Assembly: GCA_016946835.1 (NCBI GenBank)
Contig: JACVTC010000075.1
Location: 625,001-689,000 of the forward strand
DNA from: Neocallimastix lanati (nom. inval.)
Lineage: Eukaryota; Neocallimastigomycota; Neocallimastigomycetes; Neocallimastigales; Neocallimastigaceae
Direction: 5' to 3'
DNA: 64,000 nt
The translations under genes and the position numbers were made by a program. Positions 1-18,690 of this stretch are shown piece by piece (position 1 is the stretch's first letter; every line of letters begins with the position of its first letter). The notes under the pieces were generated by a model that searched no databases, was not told the DNA's origin, and saw only the letters and a list, made by a program, of their open reading frames with translations.

Positions 1-1183
1 CATCGTCGACACGAAGATTAAATAGTGATGAAAGAGCACCAATTCCTAATTTAAATACAGTAGAAATGGATCCCTTAATAGGTCTAGAAAGATATTTATG
101 ACTAAAACTTTGAGTTTTTTTATTAGTATTTGAAGTTTGATCTTTTTTAGATTTTTTTAAATTTTTTGATTTTGATTCTGATTTTGATTTTGATTCTGAT
201 TTTGACTTTGATTTTGATTCTGATTTTGACTTTGATTTTGATTTTGACTTTGACTTTGATTTAGATTTAGATTTTGATTTTGATTTTGATTTTGATTTTG
301 ATTTTGATTTTGGTTTCGGTGATGAATTGACATGAGTTTCCTCTGTTCCTTCTGCTATTTCTGTTTTTTCTTTGTCTTCTTCTTCTTCATCATAATTTTT
401 ATCATTATATTTTAAATTAGATGATTTAAGATTTTCTTCTTGGTTAATAATTTCTTCTTCTTCTACTTCACCATTGATATCACTATCAAAACCTTCCGTT
501 TTATCAGAACCATTCTCACCCTTTTTTGTAGAAATTGTAACTAATGTAGTATCATTCGATAGAGAACTATCTTTATCGTTTCCATCCTCTTGTGAATTTA
601 ATGAAGATTCCACTGCTTCAGATTCAGTTGTTACTATCACCTGTTTATCTTGATGACTTTGTATTTCATCGTCTTTTGAATTATTTTCCAATAAAGATTT
701 TTTTCTTTGTAATATAATTTTTTCTTCAGAAGCATTGGAATCATTTCCATTTTTTTGAGATAATTTTTGACGACTTCCACCTCTGGAAGTTTTTGACTTT
801 GCCCTATTTTTATTACTTGATTTTTTATTAACGATAGGATTGATGTCTTCTTTCTCATTTGGTAAAAAAATAGTATAGGACTGTTCATTATTATTTACAG
901 GTTTACGAATAGAAGATATTAAATTTTGAATTTCCTTTTTTGAACTATTATCTAAATCAACAATACTGTAAGGTAAGGAATTCTTACCCACTGGATAGCT
1001 AACACTTGCTCTATTTTTAGATTTTATTTTTGAGGATACCTTCTCATTTCTTATTGAATCTGCACTATTAAATTTATGTAAGGATTGGTTTCTCGAAGTT
1101 GTATCTACCTTTTCATCCACGAAATTAATTTTTGAAGATTTATTATTTGTTAAAGGTGAATAATAATTTTTATTTGTATTCAT
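1..1183 (-). CDS. Lys/Ser-repeat protein, 5' portion (runs off window)
   Basis: An uninterrupted frame of 394 codons runs from an ATG at 1183-1181 to the left edge without a stop, so the C-terminus lies outside. I read every codon. The N-terminal 280 residues are polar and low in complexity: Ser, Asn, Lys and Glu rich, with acidic clusters around residues 245-275. Residues about 288-350 are an alternating Lys-Ser array with occasional Glu. The last 40 residues are less biased and turn hydrophobic (a segment like FKLGIGALSSLFN), perhaps the start of a folded or membrane-associated part. There is no signal peptide. GC is clearly above that of the flanking DNA and the codons are varied, which supports real coding. 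I do not recognise the family. KS-type arrays are common in nuclear or RNA-associated proteins, but composition alone does not prove a role. A splice site inside the frame cannot be excluded. Confidence 0.75.
   Translation of the reverse strand, partial: MNTNKNYYSPLTNNKSSKINFVDEKVDTTSRNQSLHKFNSADSIRNEKVSSKIKSKNRASVSYPVGKNSLPYSIVDLDNSSKKEIQNLISSIRKPVNNNEQSYTIFLPNEKEDINPIVNKKSSNKNRAKSKTSRGGSRQKLSQKNGNDSNASEEKIILQRKKSLLENNSKDDEIQSHQDKQVIVTTESEAVESSLNSQEDGNDKDSSLSNDTTLVTISTKKGENGSDKTEGFDSDINGEVEEEEIINQEENLKSSNLKYNDKNYDEEEEDKEKTEIAEGTEETHVNSSPKPKSKSKSKSKSKSKSKSKSKSKSKSKSKSKSESKSKSKSESKSKSESKSKNLKKSKKDQTSNTNKKTQSFSHKYLSRPIKGSISTVFKLGIGALSSLFNLRVDD
132..317 (-). repeat. Lys-Ser codon repeat inside the partial gene
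   Basis: A 6-bp codon-pair repeat (AAA TCA with AAG, GAA and TCT variants) of roughly 30 units codes the Lys-Ser array. The third-position variation suggests an old coding repeat rather than fresh slippage. Confidence 0.8.
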
Positions 1184-3759
1184 ATTGAATAAATAATTGA
1201 ATATTTTTTTTTTTTAATTTATCCTTTATAATAGAGTTATATGTTTATACTGTTTTTTATTATTATAATTATAAATTATTTCAATAAAATTAATACTTTA
1301 TTTAAAAAATTTTCTTCACTTATTGCTTTTTTTTTTAAAAAAAAAAAAAAAAAATATTATGAATAGATTATTCCTTATTAAAATAAAAAGTTGTAATTCA
1401 TAAATTACTTCTTTTATGTGTATTAATATTAAAAGAATTTTTCTTTTTGTATTTTGTATTTTTTTTTTAATATGAAATAAATATTATGAATAAAGAATAA
1501 AATAATTTTGGTTTCAAATCAAAAAATAAATTTTAAACTTTATTCTTATTAATTAATTTTTTTAATTTTATTATTTAGTGAATAAATTCTATAAAATCTA
1601 TTAATATAATTATTTAAAATAAAAAAAAAAAGTTGATACATTAATAAATTTTATCAATACATAAATATAAATATTATAATTAGTAATAATTTAATAAAAT
1701 ATTACCTTTTTATTTATTTACAAATATTGTTAAAATTGAATTTTATTGCTCAAATGGTAAATTTAATAATAAAATTTAAAATTAAAATTATATTATTTTT
1801 TTTTAAATAAAAAAAAAAAGAAGTATTAGATAAACCTAAAATCAATTTGTTTACTATACTTTCATATTTTTATTATTATTATTATTATTATTTAGTTCTT
1901 TTACTGTTTTTTTGTTTGTTTGTTTGTTTGTTTGCTTGTGTAAACTTTTTTATTTTTTGTATTAAATTTTATTTTTTATTTCTTATTTTTATTTTTTTTT
2001 ATTTTTTTATCCTATTAATATTGAAATAATTAATATAAATATATATACATTAAATATATGATATAAAAATGTAATTGTATTATATATAATGGGGACAAAA
2101 TTTGAATTTCAGGAAGGATATATATAAAAGAATTAAAAAAAATAAATAAATAAAAAGTTAATTATTATATTGTATACATTTGTTTTTAATTATTTTTTTA
2201 ACTAAAATATTATTAGTCCAATTTCACAACACACTATATAAAAAATGATATTACTAATTTTTATCATTACTATTAAATAGTAATCTAAAATATCAAATAT
2301 TTTTCATTTTTATATTATATAATTTTTTTATTTTTATATATATATTATAAAAAAAAAAAAAAAAGTGAAGTTTGTGTATTACAATTTTTTTTTTCTCTCT
2401 TTAAAGAATATATTTTGAAAGAATATGTTTTATTATTAAATATTAATATAGTTTGATATAATACTTTATAAAAACTTTTTTCTCTTTTTTTTTTTTTTTT
2501 TCTTAAAAAAAAATAATTATTTTCTCTTCAATGGTATAAATATTTTTTATTATAAAAAATATTGAATATTGCTTTAATATAAGTACGAAATATATTAACA
2601 AATTAAATTTATTTGAAAATTATGTAATATGTAATATTAAAATAAAAAAAAAAAAAGAAAAGAAAGGAAAGGAATTTCAAATGTTAATAATAAATTTTTT
2701 GAAAAAAAATATACAATAAATTTCAATTTATCAAAATTTAATCATTTTTTCTTATAGTATTTATATTTAAAGTAAAAAAAAAAATAAAAAAGTTTTTAAA
2801 ATAGGAAGAACAAAAAAATTTTTTTTTTTGATTTAGAAGATATATATATTATTAAATTTTTTTTATTCCATTTATTAAAATTTAATTTTATTTATTTATT
2901 TATTTATTTATTTATTTTATGGTCTAGAATAAATGCTAAGTCATAAATTTTTATTACTTTTTAAAATTTATTACTCTATGATTTAATTATATATTAATTC
3001 ATCTTTGTAATAAATTATTTATTAATGACTATATTTTATTTTTTATTGATTATTATTATTATTACGTGTTGTAATTATGGATTCTAATTTAAAAAAAGAC
3101 CATAAAATAAAATAAAATAAAATAAAATAAAATAAAATAAAATAAAATAAAATAAAATAAAATAAAATAAATAAATAATAAATAAATAAATAAATAAATT
3201 TTTTTCTTTTTACAAATTTTTGGGTTTTTTTATTGATTAAATATATATTAAAATATATTATTAATATATGGTAATATTTATTGTAATATACAGTATATAT
3301 TATGAATCAATTGAAATATATGAGTGTATAAATAATTTAATTTCTTGTATCAATAATTAATCCTAATCCTTATATTCTCTTAATATATTTTAAAACTTTT
3401 TTATAAAAAAAAATAAAAAGTTTAATAATTATTAATAAATTGATTTATTAAAAAAAAAAATATTTAATTTTTTACTTTTGTTATTAGAGTTTAGTTATTT
3501 AAAGGATTTATTATAATATTTTAAAATTTTAATATTTTATTTTTAATTATTAATTAATTATTAATTATTTTTAATAATTTAAATTGATGGTTTATATGCT
3601 ATGCTCAATGGTTTAATTTGGTTTAAATTGATTAAACGGTTTAATTATTAGTAAATTATATTTATTAATAATTAAATATCATAGAAGTATTGATCCTGTT
3701 ATTTATAAATAAAAATTATAGTAACTATTATTTAAATACTATTTATTATTTATTATTTA

Positions 3760-3990
3760 TTAATAAATACTCTTTTTATTATTTATTATTTATTATTCAA
3801 TTATTTATTATTCAATTATTTATTATTTATTATTTATTAATAAATACTCTTTTTATTATTTATTACTTATTATTTATTATTTATTAATAAATACTCTTTT
3901 TATTATTTATTATTTATTATTTATTATTTATTATTTATTATTTATTAATAAATACTCTTTTTATTATTTATTATTTATTATTTATCATAT
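3760..3990. repeat. Minisatellite of heptamers with an embedded unique motif
   Basis: TTATTTA-type heptamers alternate with a fixed spacer, AATAAATACTCTTTTTATTA, seen four times near 3760, 3839, 3884 and 3944. The number of heptamers between spacers varies. This is a compound tandem repeat. Confidence 0.75.
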
Positions 3991-5475
3991 CATATATTTG
4001 CTTTATTTTATTTTTATATTTATTTTATAAACATTAAAAATAAACTTTTTAAGAAAGCATAAAACGTTTAAAAAGGAAAATTAAATATAAAAAAAGGGTA
4101 CAAATAAAAAGTTTAATCTATTATTTCTATTGAACAACTAATTATTATATTTAATTTATAATATGATTTTCATATGGAAAATAGAAGAAAGTTGATTCCA
4201 TATTTCCAAACACTTTATAAACAATTGTCATGTGAAATTATGTGGATGTAATAAAATGGAATGGAAGAAAAATAAAATGAGAAAATGAGAAAATGAGAAA
4301 ATGAGAAAAAAAAAGGGAAAAAGGGATGAAAAGAAAGGAAATCAAATAAAACAAATTAAAAAAAATCATTTTTTTATTATAAAAAAAATAAAAATTTTAT
4401 GAAAATTTTATGAAAGAAATAAAAAAAATTTATAATAAAATAAAAAAAATTTTTATGCCTCAATTTTTTATATTCATAAATTTATTTTTGATTAAAAATT
4501 TTTGTTTATTTTTTCATAATTTTTTAGTTTTAATTGTTAAATACAAAAAAAGAAAAGAAATAAATAAATAAAAAAAACTTAATATATATAAAAAAAGTTT
4601 TAAATTTTTTTTTATTTCATATGATTATAAATATAAATATGAATGAATAAATAAATAAATAAATAAATAATAAATATATAAATATGAATATATAAATAGA
4701 TATGAATAATATAAATAAATAAATAATAAATCATAGATATGAATAAATATATAAATAAATTTATTATTAAATATAGTTTTAATTTAAAAAAAAATAATAT
4801 ATTATTTATATTTATTATTTATTATTATTTATTATTATTTATTATTCATATATTTATAATTTATTATTTATTATTATTTATTATTTATTATTTATTTAAT
4901 TATTTATTTTGTTTATTTATTATTTATTATTTATTATTTATTATTTATTTATTTATTATTTATTATTTATTTATTTATTATTTAATTATTTATTATTTAT
5001 TTAAATTTTTATATTAAATAAAATTAAAATTATCAAAAATGAAATAATCCATTTTTTGGACCGTATATTCAAAATGAATTGTAAATATATCAAATTAATT
5101 AAAAATTTTGTACAAAATGTATTTTAATATAAATAGTTATATATAGCATATAATATATTATTTATAGAGTTAATTTATAAAATAAAGGATAAATATATTA
5201 AAAGTATATTACAAATAAATAGAAATAGAAATTTTTATAAAAGGAAAAAAGATAAAAAAAAATTTTAATAATCACACACAGAGAAGAAATTTTAAAAAAA
5301 AAAAGTCACAAATGTTAATAAAAATTAATATAAATGTTAATAAATTATTTAAACATTTATTCATCATCATTGAATTGACTTCATAATAACAAAAAATTAA
5401 TTATTAATATATATAATAATATATAATAATATATATATTTTAATAATTATGATAATTAATAAATATTAAATATTA

Positions 5476-5560
5476 AATAATTAAGATTAAATATTAAATA
5501 ATGAAGATTAAATATTAAATAATGAAGATTAAATATTAAATAATGAAGATTAAATATTAT
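5476..5560. repeat. 21-bp tandem repeat, about 4 copies
   Basis: The unit GATTAAATATTAAATAATGAA repeats with almost no change, the first copy being slightly diverged. Confidence 0.8.
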
Positions 5561-6734
5561 ATATTATATATAATAAAAATGATTTTTAAATATTAGTAAA
5601 TATAAATAGATTTAATACACAAAACAAATTACATATTAAAAATATAAATATAGTATTATTATTTATAAATAAAAATAAAAAGTAAAACTGTATTTGCTAC
5701 TGAAGAAATATTTTAAATCTTTAATATTTTTACCTGTTCAAAAACAAAGCTCCTCTATATTCTCATCTGAGTTTTTAACTTTGATTAATGATAATTAAAT
5801 TCTTATTTTCTATTATTTTTCTTTTTTTTTTTTCCTTCAAATGTCATACCAGAAATCATGCCTAAAAACTTTAATAATTTTGATAAGTTGGATTCAAGTC
5901 CTATTTAAATTTATTCCATCTGTTAATATTGAATAATTCAACTATTTTATTTACTTTTCTATCTTTTCTTAATTTGATTTTAATTTTTATTTATATATTT
6001 ATAGAAATAAATAGTCCAATTGAATAATATATGATTGTAATATATTACTTTAATAGTCCAATTGAATAATATATGATTATTATATATTACTTTGAATTTG
6101 TTATTAAAATTGCTCGAAATTTTGGGGAAAACTTTATTAAATATTGAATACGTTGAACATGTTTTTTTTTTTAATTTATTTATTTTCTTTTTTTATAAAA
6201 ATAAACTATTTTTAATTTATGTTAATTAACATAGATTAGTACATATTAATAATATATGGAATGTAATTAAATTTATTAAAAGTTTAATTTTAAACATTTT
6301 TCTTTTTTTTTTTTTTTAATATAAAATTAAAGACATCTAAAACAGTTATTTAAATATAAAATAAATGAATGAATAATAATTTATTAAATAAATATAAAAT
6401 AAATGAATGAATAATAATACATTAAATAAATATAAAATAAATGTATGAGCCTACAGAAATATTAATAAAATCCTTTTTTTTATTAAATTAAAAAAAAAAA
6501 AAAACTTAATCCATAATACATTAAATTAATTATAATATAATTATAATAATTATAATAATTTAATTTAATAATTAAATAATTAATAAATAATTATTATAAT
6601 AATTATAATTATAAATGTAAAAAAAAAATTTTTTTTTTATGGTCTTTAATCCACTAAATATTTGCTTTTGTGACTGACAGTAAATAATTAAATAGTTAAA
6701 ATAGTTAAATTATAAATATTAATAAATGAATGAT

Positions 6735-7418
6735 TGATGGTATATATTTAAAATATTCCATTATGAAGTTATTTAAGTTGGTTGTTTCTCTAAAGGAATA
6801 ATGATACAATAATATATTCAAATATTATAAGAAAATAACTAATAATAATAATAATAATAATGTTTTATAATAATATTTTATTTTTTATATTTATTTTTAT
6901 TATTTTATTTTATTTTATTTTTTTTACTTTTATAAAAATTTTTATTATTACATTCTTATAATTTTATATCATTGTTAAAAAAAAAAATAAAATTATGATA
7001 TTAAATAATTAATTTAAGTATTACAATATTTTTGTTAAATATATCTCTTAGACTATTAATTTCCTAATTACTTTATTTAAAAATACAAATTCATAATTAA
7101 ATAATATTAATATTTAAAAATATATCTCTTAAATAAAATAAAAATTACCAATATTTATAATATAATTCTTAAAACTTTATAATTCTCAAAATAATATTTT
7201 AAAATATAAAAATAAAAACCTATGAATAATAATGATGAATTCATTTATTTTCATATTTATAGAATCATTAATAATATAATTTATCCAACTCTTGAAAATA
7301 ATTACTGGAATAAGTATCCATATAAAATATTTTAATTATTATAACCAATAATATTGATATGTTATTTCTAACCTAAATTTTCTACCTAAATCTTATTTTT
7401 TATGGTAGTACTGTATCA
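6735..7418. mobile_element. Old solo LTR remnant, Ty3/gypsy-like
   Basis: The ends (TGATGGTA at the start, ACTGTATCA at the end) and internal landmarks match the solo LTRs at 41130-41615 and 55458-55994: an AATAATATATTC motif about 90 bp in, and a CTACCTAAAT motif about 40 bp before the end. It is more diverged than those and shows no clear target duplication, so it looks old. No internal element or tRNA gene is seen beside it. Confidence 0.5.
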
Positions 7419-8559
7419 CTGTGAAACAATAGTATAAATAGTAATCGTAGAATAGCAAAGAGGAATTAATTAGAAAAATATCATATTCTAACAACAATAA
7501 TTATGTGGTAAATTTATATTATATTTAGGACACTTAATTTAGGGAATAAGAAAATATTTATTTATTTTTATTATAATTTTTATTAATTAATATACATTTA
7601 TTTTTCAAATATTATTTTATAATTATTATTTTACAATTATTATTTTACAATTATTAATTAATACAATAAATTATTTAAAAAAATATTAATTCATATTAAA
7701 AATCATTATGAACTTTCTCTCTTTTAAAAATAACTCCTTTTTCATAAAAACTAAATAACCATATATATATATATATATATTTTTTTTTTAATTTTCCGTA
7801 TTAATTAAAATTTATATACTTATTAAATAGTAATATTTTTTTCTTATAATTAATTATAATATATATATAATTTATTTTATTTCTTTAATCTTTAATTTCT
7901 ATAAAACTACTAGCATATGGAGTGACATTTTTTTTTTTAAATGTATATTCCTTTCTTCGATTTCATTTGGGATGGGATCAACAACCAGTAACAGTATTAA
8001 AATTGTTGTTTATAATTATTTTTAGTAGTCCTAAGAATATACGGATCCACCATTTTTTTTTAAAATTTTCTTCTTTAGTACTAAATCACCAGGTTTAAAA
8101 AAAAAAAAAAAAAAAAAAAGAGAGAGAGAGAGCTTCATTAAGTCATTTTTTTTGTTTATTTTTTTTTATTTTTTTGTTTTTTTTGTTTTCTTCTGTCCCT
8201 CCATAAGTCATTTGTAGTTTCAATGTTGTTTTTATTGCTTCTTTAAATCCATTTATTGTAATTAATAAAAATTTTTTGAAGCTTCAGTATTATTTATTAT
8301 TCCTAATATTTATTTTATTGATAATTAAAATTGAATTTAAAATAATATCATATCATTAAGTGAACTTGTTAAACATAATTATAATGTCGTCTTCCTCAAC
8401 CATTATAATAAAGTTTTTGTTTCTTTATTTGATCAACATATGGAAATAAAATTACTAATATCCCATCTAATAATTATAAACATTTTCAAAATATGGTTTT
8501 CAAATAGCATATATATATATATAACTTCAATGTTCAAAAAAATATACACCTACATTTCT
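7419..8559. other. Gene-free stretch with possible retroelement scraps
   Basis: Mostly AT-rich. Around 7930-8250 the bases are more varied, and the minus strand carries a short peptide resembling the KPGDLV motif found near the C-terminus of gypsy integrases (about 8075-8095). It is too short and decayed to assign. The rest, up to the copia relic, shows nothing recognisable. Confidence 0.4.
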
Positions 8560-9660
8560 TATGCATCAATCTATTCTGTCAAAAAGCTGACAAAATAAAC
8601 CTATGGCATAGGGCATAGACGACTTGGTCATTTTAACATTAGCAAGATTCTAAAAACAAAATAACCAAAATTAAAATCCTATTCTAGATGACAAATCAGT
8701 TCACATTCAAAACTAAAAGATTTCTCCACACAAAAAATTCAACAAACAAGATCATAAAGTATTTTCGAATTCATACATATGAATCTTATAGTTCCAATAG
8801 AAGAATCACTTCATGGCATCAGGTTCAAACTCTCCATACTTGACAATTTCTCATTTCATGTTAAGGATGGGTATTTTTTTTTTTTTTTTTTTTTTTCTTT
8901 TAAACAAACATGACACCTATAACAAATTTTCATAACTGGTTTTTATTGAAATCAACAATTTACATTAATGAATCAATAAAGAATATACTAGTCGAAACAT
9001 TCATAATAGGATTCCCCCTTCATTCAGGTATTCATAATAAAAATTCCTTATGAGATATTTTCTTAAATCCAAAATAATAAAATAATTATATATGAAAGCA
9101 CCAAAGGGTTTATTCCTCTTATAGCAATACTTTTTGGAAATTAGATAAAGCCATATACTGGCTAAGGCAAGCAGGTAGAGCCGGAATAAAAAATTAAATA
9201 ATGTTCTACTTGGTATAATCTTCATTCAACTCATAAGTGAACCTTGCATCTGCGTTAGAAAGAACAGCTGTAACGATATCATATGTGGTATAGTAGTATA
9301 TACCGATAATATATTATTAATAGGTAGAGAAAAATGAAATACTCATAGTAAATGAGTGAATTAAAACAAATTTTAGTATTAAAGATATTAGAGAATTAGA
9401 TTTCATTATTGAAATTAAGTTCGAGAAGCCTAAACAACGGCTACTTAAATGCATCAATTTGGATATATAAATGAACTATTAAAGAAATTTTAAATTAGAA
9501 AAATGTAAAATCAACTAAGAATTTAAAAGCCAACCGAAATTCATGAATTGAAAGCTATAAAAAATTTGATGAAACACTTTATACAGAAGTGCCAGGGGTA
9601 ACCTTCTCTACCTGGCGATCTGTACAAGATCCCTATAGTTTGTTTTCTGTCAACTGAGCT

Positions 9661-9705
<45 letters not shown>

Positions 9706-10340
9706 TCTGACACTTGAAGATTGGATGAACGTGGAGAGAAAAATTTTCAAATATCTCAAAGGAACTAAGAACAACGGAAATAAAAATTTTCAGGCGATAG
9801 CAATCTAAAGACGTACGAAGATGCTGATTACCGGAGGTGATGCAATCATTAGGAAATCAACGTCTGTTTTTTTTTTTTTTTTTTTTTTTGGTAACTCTCG
9901 GGAATTCACCTACAAGCTGGCAATCAAAACTTCAGCATTGCGTGGCTACTTCACAGTTGAATCTGAATATCACAGCATCAATGATTGCGCCAAATATGGA
10001 TTATGGTACATGAACGTAAATGAAAGAATTAGATATCAATAATCCGTTCATATCAATTTATGTGGATAATTGCCAAAATTTATGTGGATAATCTATAATT
10101 ACCAAAACCAATTTATAAACCTAAAGTCGAAGTATATCGATATAAAATATCATCCCATAAGAAATCTAATAAAAGAGAATAAAGTAAAACTGGAATATAT
10201 TAATTCTGAAAGGAATTTAGCTGTTGAATTACGAAATATCTTAATGGGACTAAATTGAGTAAATTTAGGGAAAGTGTAACAGAGTTTATCACCGATTATA
10301 ATAATCCGTCAATGAAGTTGTTAGCTTTGAGAGGGAATGT
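8560..10340 (+). mobile_element. Ty1/copia retrotransposon relic, heavily decayed
   Basis: Short peptides typical of Ty1/copia polyproteins occur in the right order on this strand: the GAG-pre-integrase motif like LWHRRLGH near 8600, integrase-like words at about 8700-8870, the reverse transcriptase region (WKL-KA-YWL-QA) at about 9127-9310, RNase H words at about 9800-10010, and the C-terminal tail with a HIDIKYHPIR-like motif at about 10120-10230. Integrase before RT is the copia order, unlike the gypsy elements elsewhere in the window. It is a fossil with many breaks (more than ten) and long homopolymer insertions. A purine-rich stretch followed by TGTTAATAAAT near 10333 may mark the 3' LTR start. 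No LTR pair was found. It is probably old. Confidence 0.7.
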
Positions 10341-10705
10341 TAATAAATAATAATTAGAATTATCCAATAGAGTTATAGAAAAGGGAATTATAAATAAACA
10401 AAATTTTTCATTATTCTCTATTTATTTTTTATATATAATTAATTTTAATGTAATATAACATAATTTAAGATAAATAAAGCTAAAAAAAAAAAAAAACTAT
10501 GTATATTGTTAAATTGTGTTTTGTATATTCATGTTTTTTTTTCTATTAAATTATTTTTTTTTTTTTTTTTTTATTTTTGGAGTTTTATTTTACTTGAGAT
10601 AATTTTCTTTTATCAAGTATTTTATATTTTTTATACAAATATGTGAAATTTAAATTAATTATAAAAAAAAAAAAAAATAAATATAATTATTATAATATGT
10701 TTTGC

Positions 10706-10745
<40 letters not shown>

Positions 10746-10976
10746 TTAATTATATTTTTATTTTAACATTTTTTTTTAATAATTGTATTTATTCAATTAT
10801 TTCATTTCTATAATATATATATCATAAAAACAGTTAAAAATAATTGAATAAATTTATAAATAAAAATATATATTTTATTACTATAATATTTGATAATATT
10901 TTTTAGGTAATTATTCAGAAGAATATAAATATATTATATTAAATGATTGTTGTTCTTAATAAATGATATTGTAATT
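10341..10976. other. AT-rich 3' flank of receptor copy A
   Basis: No gene is seen. From about 10640 the sequence aligns with the flank of copy B (from about 21560), so it belongs to the duplicated segment. It contains a (TTA) array at 10706-10745. Confidence 0.6.
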
Positions 10977-16838
<5,862 letters not shown>

Positions 16839-17138
16839 TTTTGATTTTATTCTGTATAAAAAAAAAAATTATAATAAAATCCAATATTTTATTTATTAGT
16901 AATAATAATTATTAATAAAATTTTAAAAATGTCTATATTTTAAAAAAAATTAAAAAATAAAATAAAATATATAATATAAAAAATAAAAAAAAATAATCTG
17001 TAACAAAAATTTTATTAATGAAAATACAAAATACTTTTCATCATTTATTAATTTTAATATTAATTAATTAAAAGTATTTTATCTATATTTAATAATAATA
17101 TATAAAAAAAAATAAAATATTTAATTTAATTTATAATA
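16839..17138. other. Upstream region of receptor copy A
   Basis: AT-rich, no gene. It aligns with the upstream region of copy B and probably carries the promoter, but no individual element can be singled out at this base composition. Confidence 0.5.
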
Positions 17139-17145
17139 TATTAAT

Positions 17146-17546
17146 GTGTATCATTTTGCAATTGTGCATTTCGCAATGTGGATTAAATTTTTTTAATTAA
17201 TTGCCACATTATATAATTTTATTAACCAATAAATAAATAATTAAATAAATAATTAAATAAATAATAAAAAACATTTTTGAAATAAGTCTTTAAATATTTT
17301 ATAACAAAATATTTTTAAATAAATAAATAATAAATAATAAATAATAAATAATAAATAATAAATAATAAATAATAAATAATAAATAATAAATAATAAATAA
17401 TACATAATAACAAATAATAAATAATACATAATAACAAATAATAAATAATAAATAATAAATAAATAAACAATATTTATTTATATGTTTATTTTTTAAAAAA
17501 ATTTTAAGCCACATTTTGCGAAATGCACAATTAAGAAATGCACACC
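17146..17546. mobile_element. 401-bp terminal-inverted-repeat element (MITE-like)
   Basis: The ends are imperfect inverted repeats of about 37 bp (left GTGTATCATTTTGCAATTGT, right end reverse-complementing to GGTGTGCATTTCTTAATTGT, then a shared GCATTTCGCAA block). A 7-bp duplication, TATTAAT, flanks it at 17139-17145 and 17547-17553. The matching place in copy B (near 28030) has a single TATTAAT and no insertion. The interior is a TTATTTA-type array with no transposase, so the element is non-autonomous. The parent superfamily is not recognised. Confidence 0.8.
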
Positions 17547-18690
17547 TATTAATTCTAATAAATAAATTTATAAAATTTTCTCTTATAAAAATTAAAATAT
17601 ATAAAAACCAAAAAAAAAAAAAAATCTAAAAAAAACTTTATTATTATAAATAAAATTAAAATTTAGGAATAAAAACTTTAAATATTAAAAAAAAAAATAA
17701 TAATAATTAATTATCACGGGGGAGGTGCATTTCTAAAAGTTTCATTTCGGAAAATTTTTTTTAAAGTTAATAAATAAATAAATAAATAAATTAATAATAA
17801 AACAAATAAATAATATATATAATTTAAATAAATAACTAAATAAATAAAAATAAATAAATAAAACTATAATAAATAAATAAATTTAAAATTAAATTTTTTA
17901 AAAAAAAAGAAAAATATTTATATACATATATATAATAAATATACATTATATAATAATAAATATTCATTAGAATTAAAGCTTTAAAAAAATAAAATATTAT
18001 CATACATTTTAAATGTTCTATAATATATAATTAATAATAATTTTATATATATATATAAAAATAAGTATTAATAATTTAAAAAATGTAAACATAATAATTG
18101 ATTTCTTAATAATTTATAGTATTTATACATAAAATTTATATATGTTATTTTATTCAAACAAGAATAAGAATAATATTCATATATTAAACTTTATTTCTAA
18201 CAATGATATTATATTAATATTTAAAGATATATTAAAAGCTAAAAATTATTTATTAAATCAAAAGTACTTATGACTATGTGATAAAGTATTTAGGTTCGTT
18301 ATCTCTTATTAGGAGAAGTTATATAATTTATTTATGTAATTAATATAATTTTATTTATTCCGTTTATTTAATTTATATAATGATTTTAAATTGATTTAAT
18401 TAAATACTAATTTTTATAAATTCATATTTTAATATTATTAATAATACATATCGAAATAAAATAAAACAAAATAATTATTATCAAAAAGATATAAATTTAA
18501 TATTTAATAATTATTATCAAAAAGATATAAATTTAATATTTAATAATTATTATTAAATATACAAATATGTTACTACACATATTTGTTTTATATTAAACTA
18601 TATATATATATTTTTTTTATAAAAGAAAATATATGGTTTAATTATAAATAATAATAATTTAAAGATTTTATTTTCTTTTATGTCTATAAT
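17547..18690. other. AT-rich spacer, left part shared with copy B flank
   Basis: No gene is seen. Homology with the copy B upstream region continues to about 18000. At 17731-17765 a motif AGGTGCATTTCT resembles the MITE terminal repeat and may be a relict end. A 36-bp direct repeat (around AATTATTATCAAAAAGATAT) occurs twice at about 18472-18543. Confidence 0.5.

Larger units (their letters stand above)
1184..6734. other. AT-rich gene-free stretch with simple repeats
   Basis: No convincing gene is seen on either strand. The stretch holds poly(A)/poly(T) runs, a (TTTA) array near 2885-2918, an (AAAAT) pentamer array at about 3100-3172, TTTATTA-type arrays, a 21-bp tandem repeat at 5476-5560, and two 41-bp direct repeats at about 6010-6092. 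Open frames here code only Tyr, Phe, Ile and Leu and follow from the base composition. A short patch near 5690-5920 has slightly more varied bases and might be a decayed gene scrap. Confidence 0.7.

Noticed and set aside
1847-2029. 60-codon frame of mostly Tyr, Phe and Leu
   Set aside because: It reflects T-rich simple sequence and has no motif or balanced composition.
3690-5017. Two frames of repeated YYLLFI words
   Set aside because: They are translations of TTTATTA-type tandem repeats.
5690-5920. Minus-strand peptide-like patch (GLESNLSKLLKFLGMISGM)
   Set aside because: Too short, interrupted and unsupported to call a gene; noted only as a possible scrap.
9001-9774. Minus-strand frames over the copia relic
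   Set aside because: They are antisense to recognisable copia words on the + strand.
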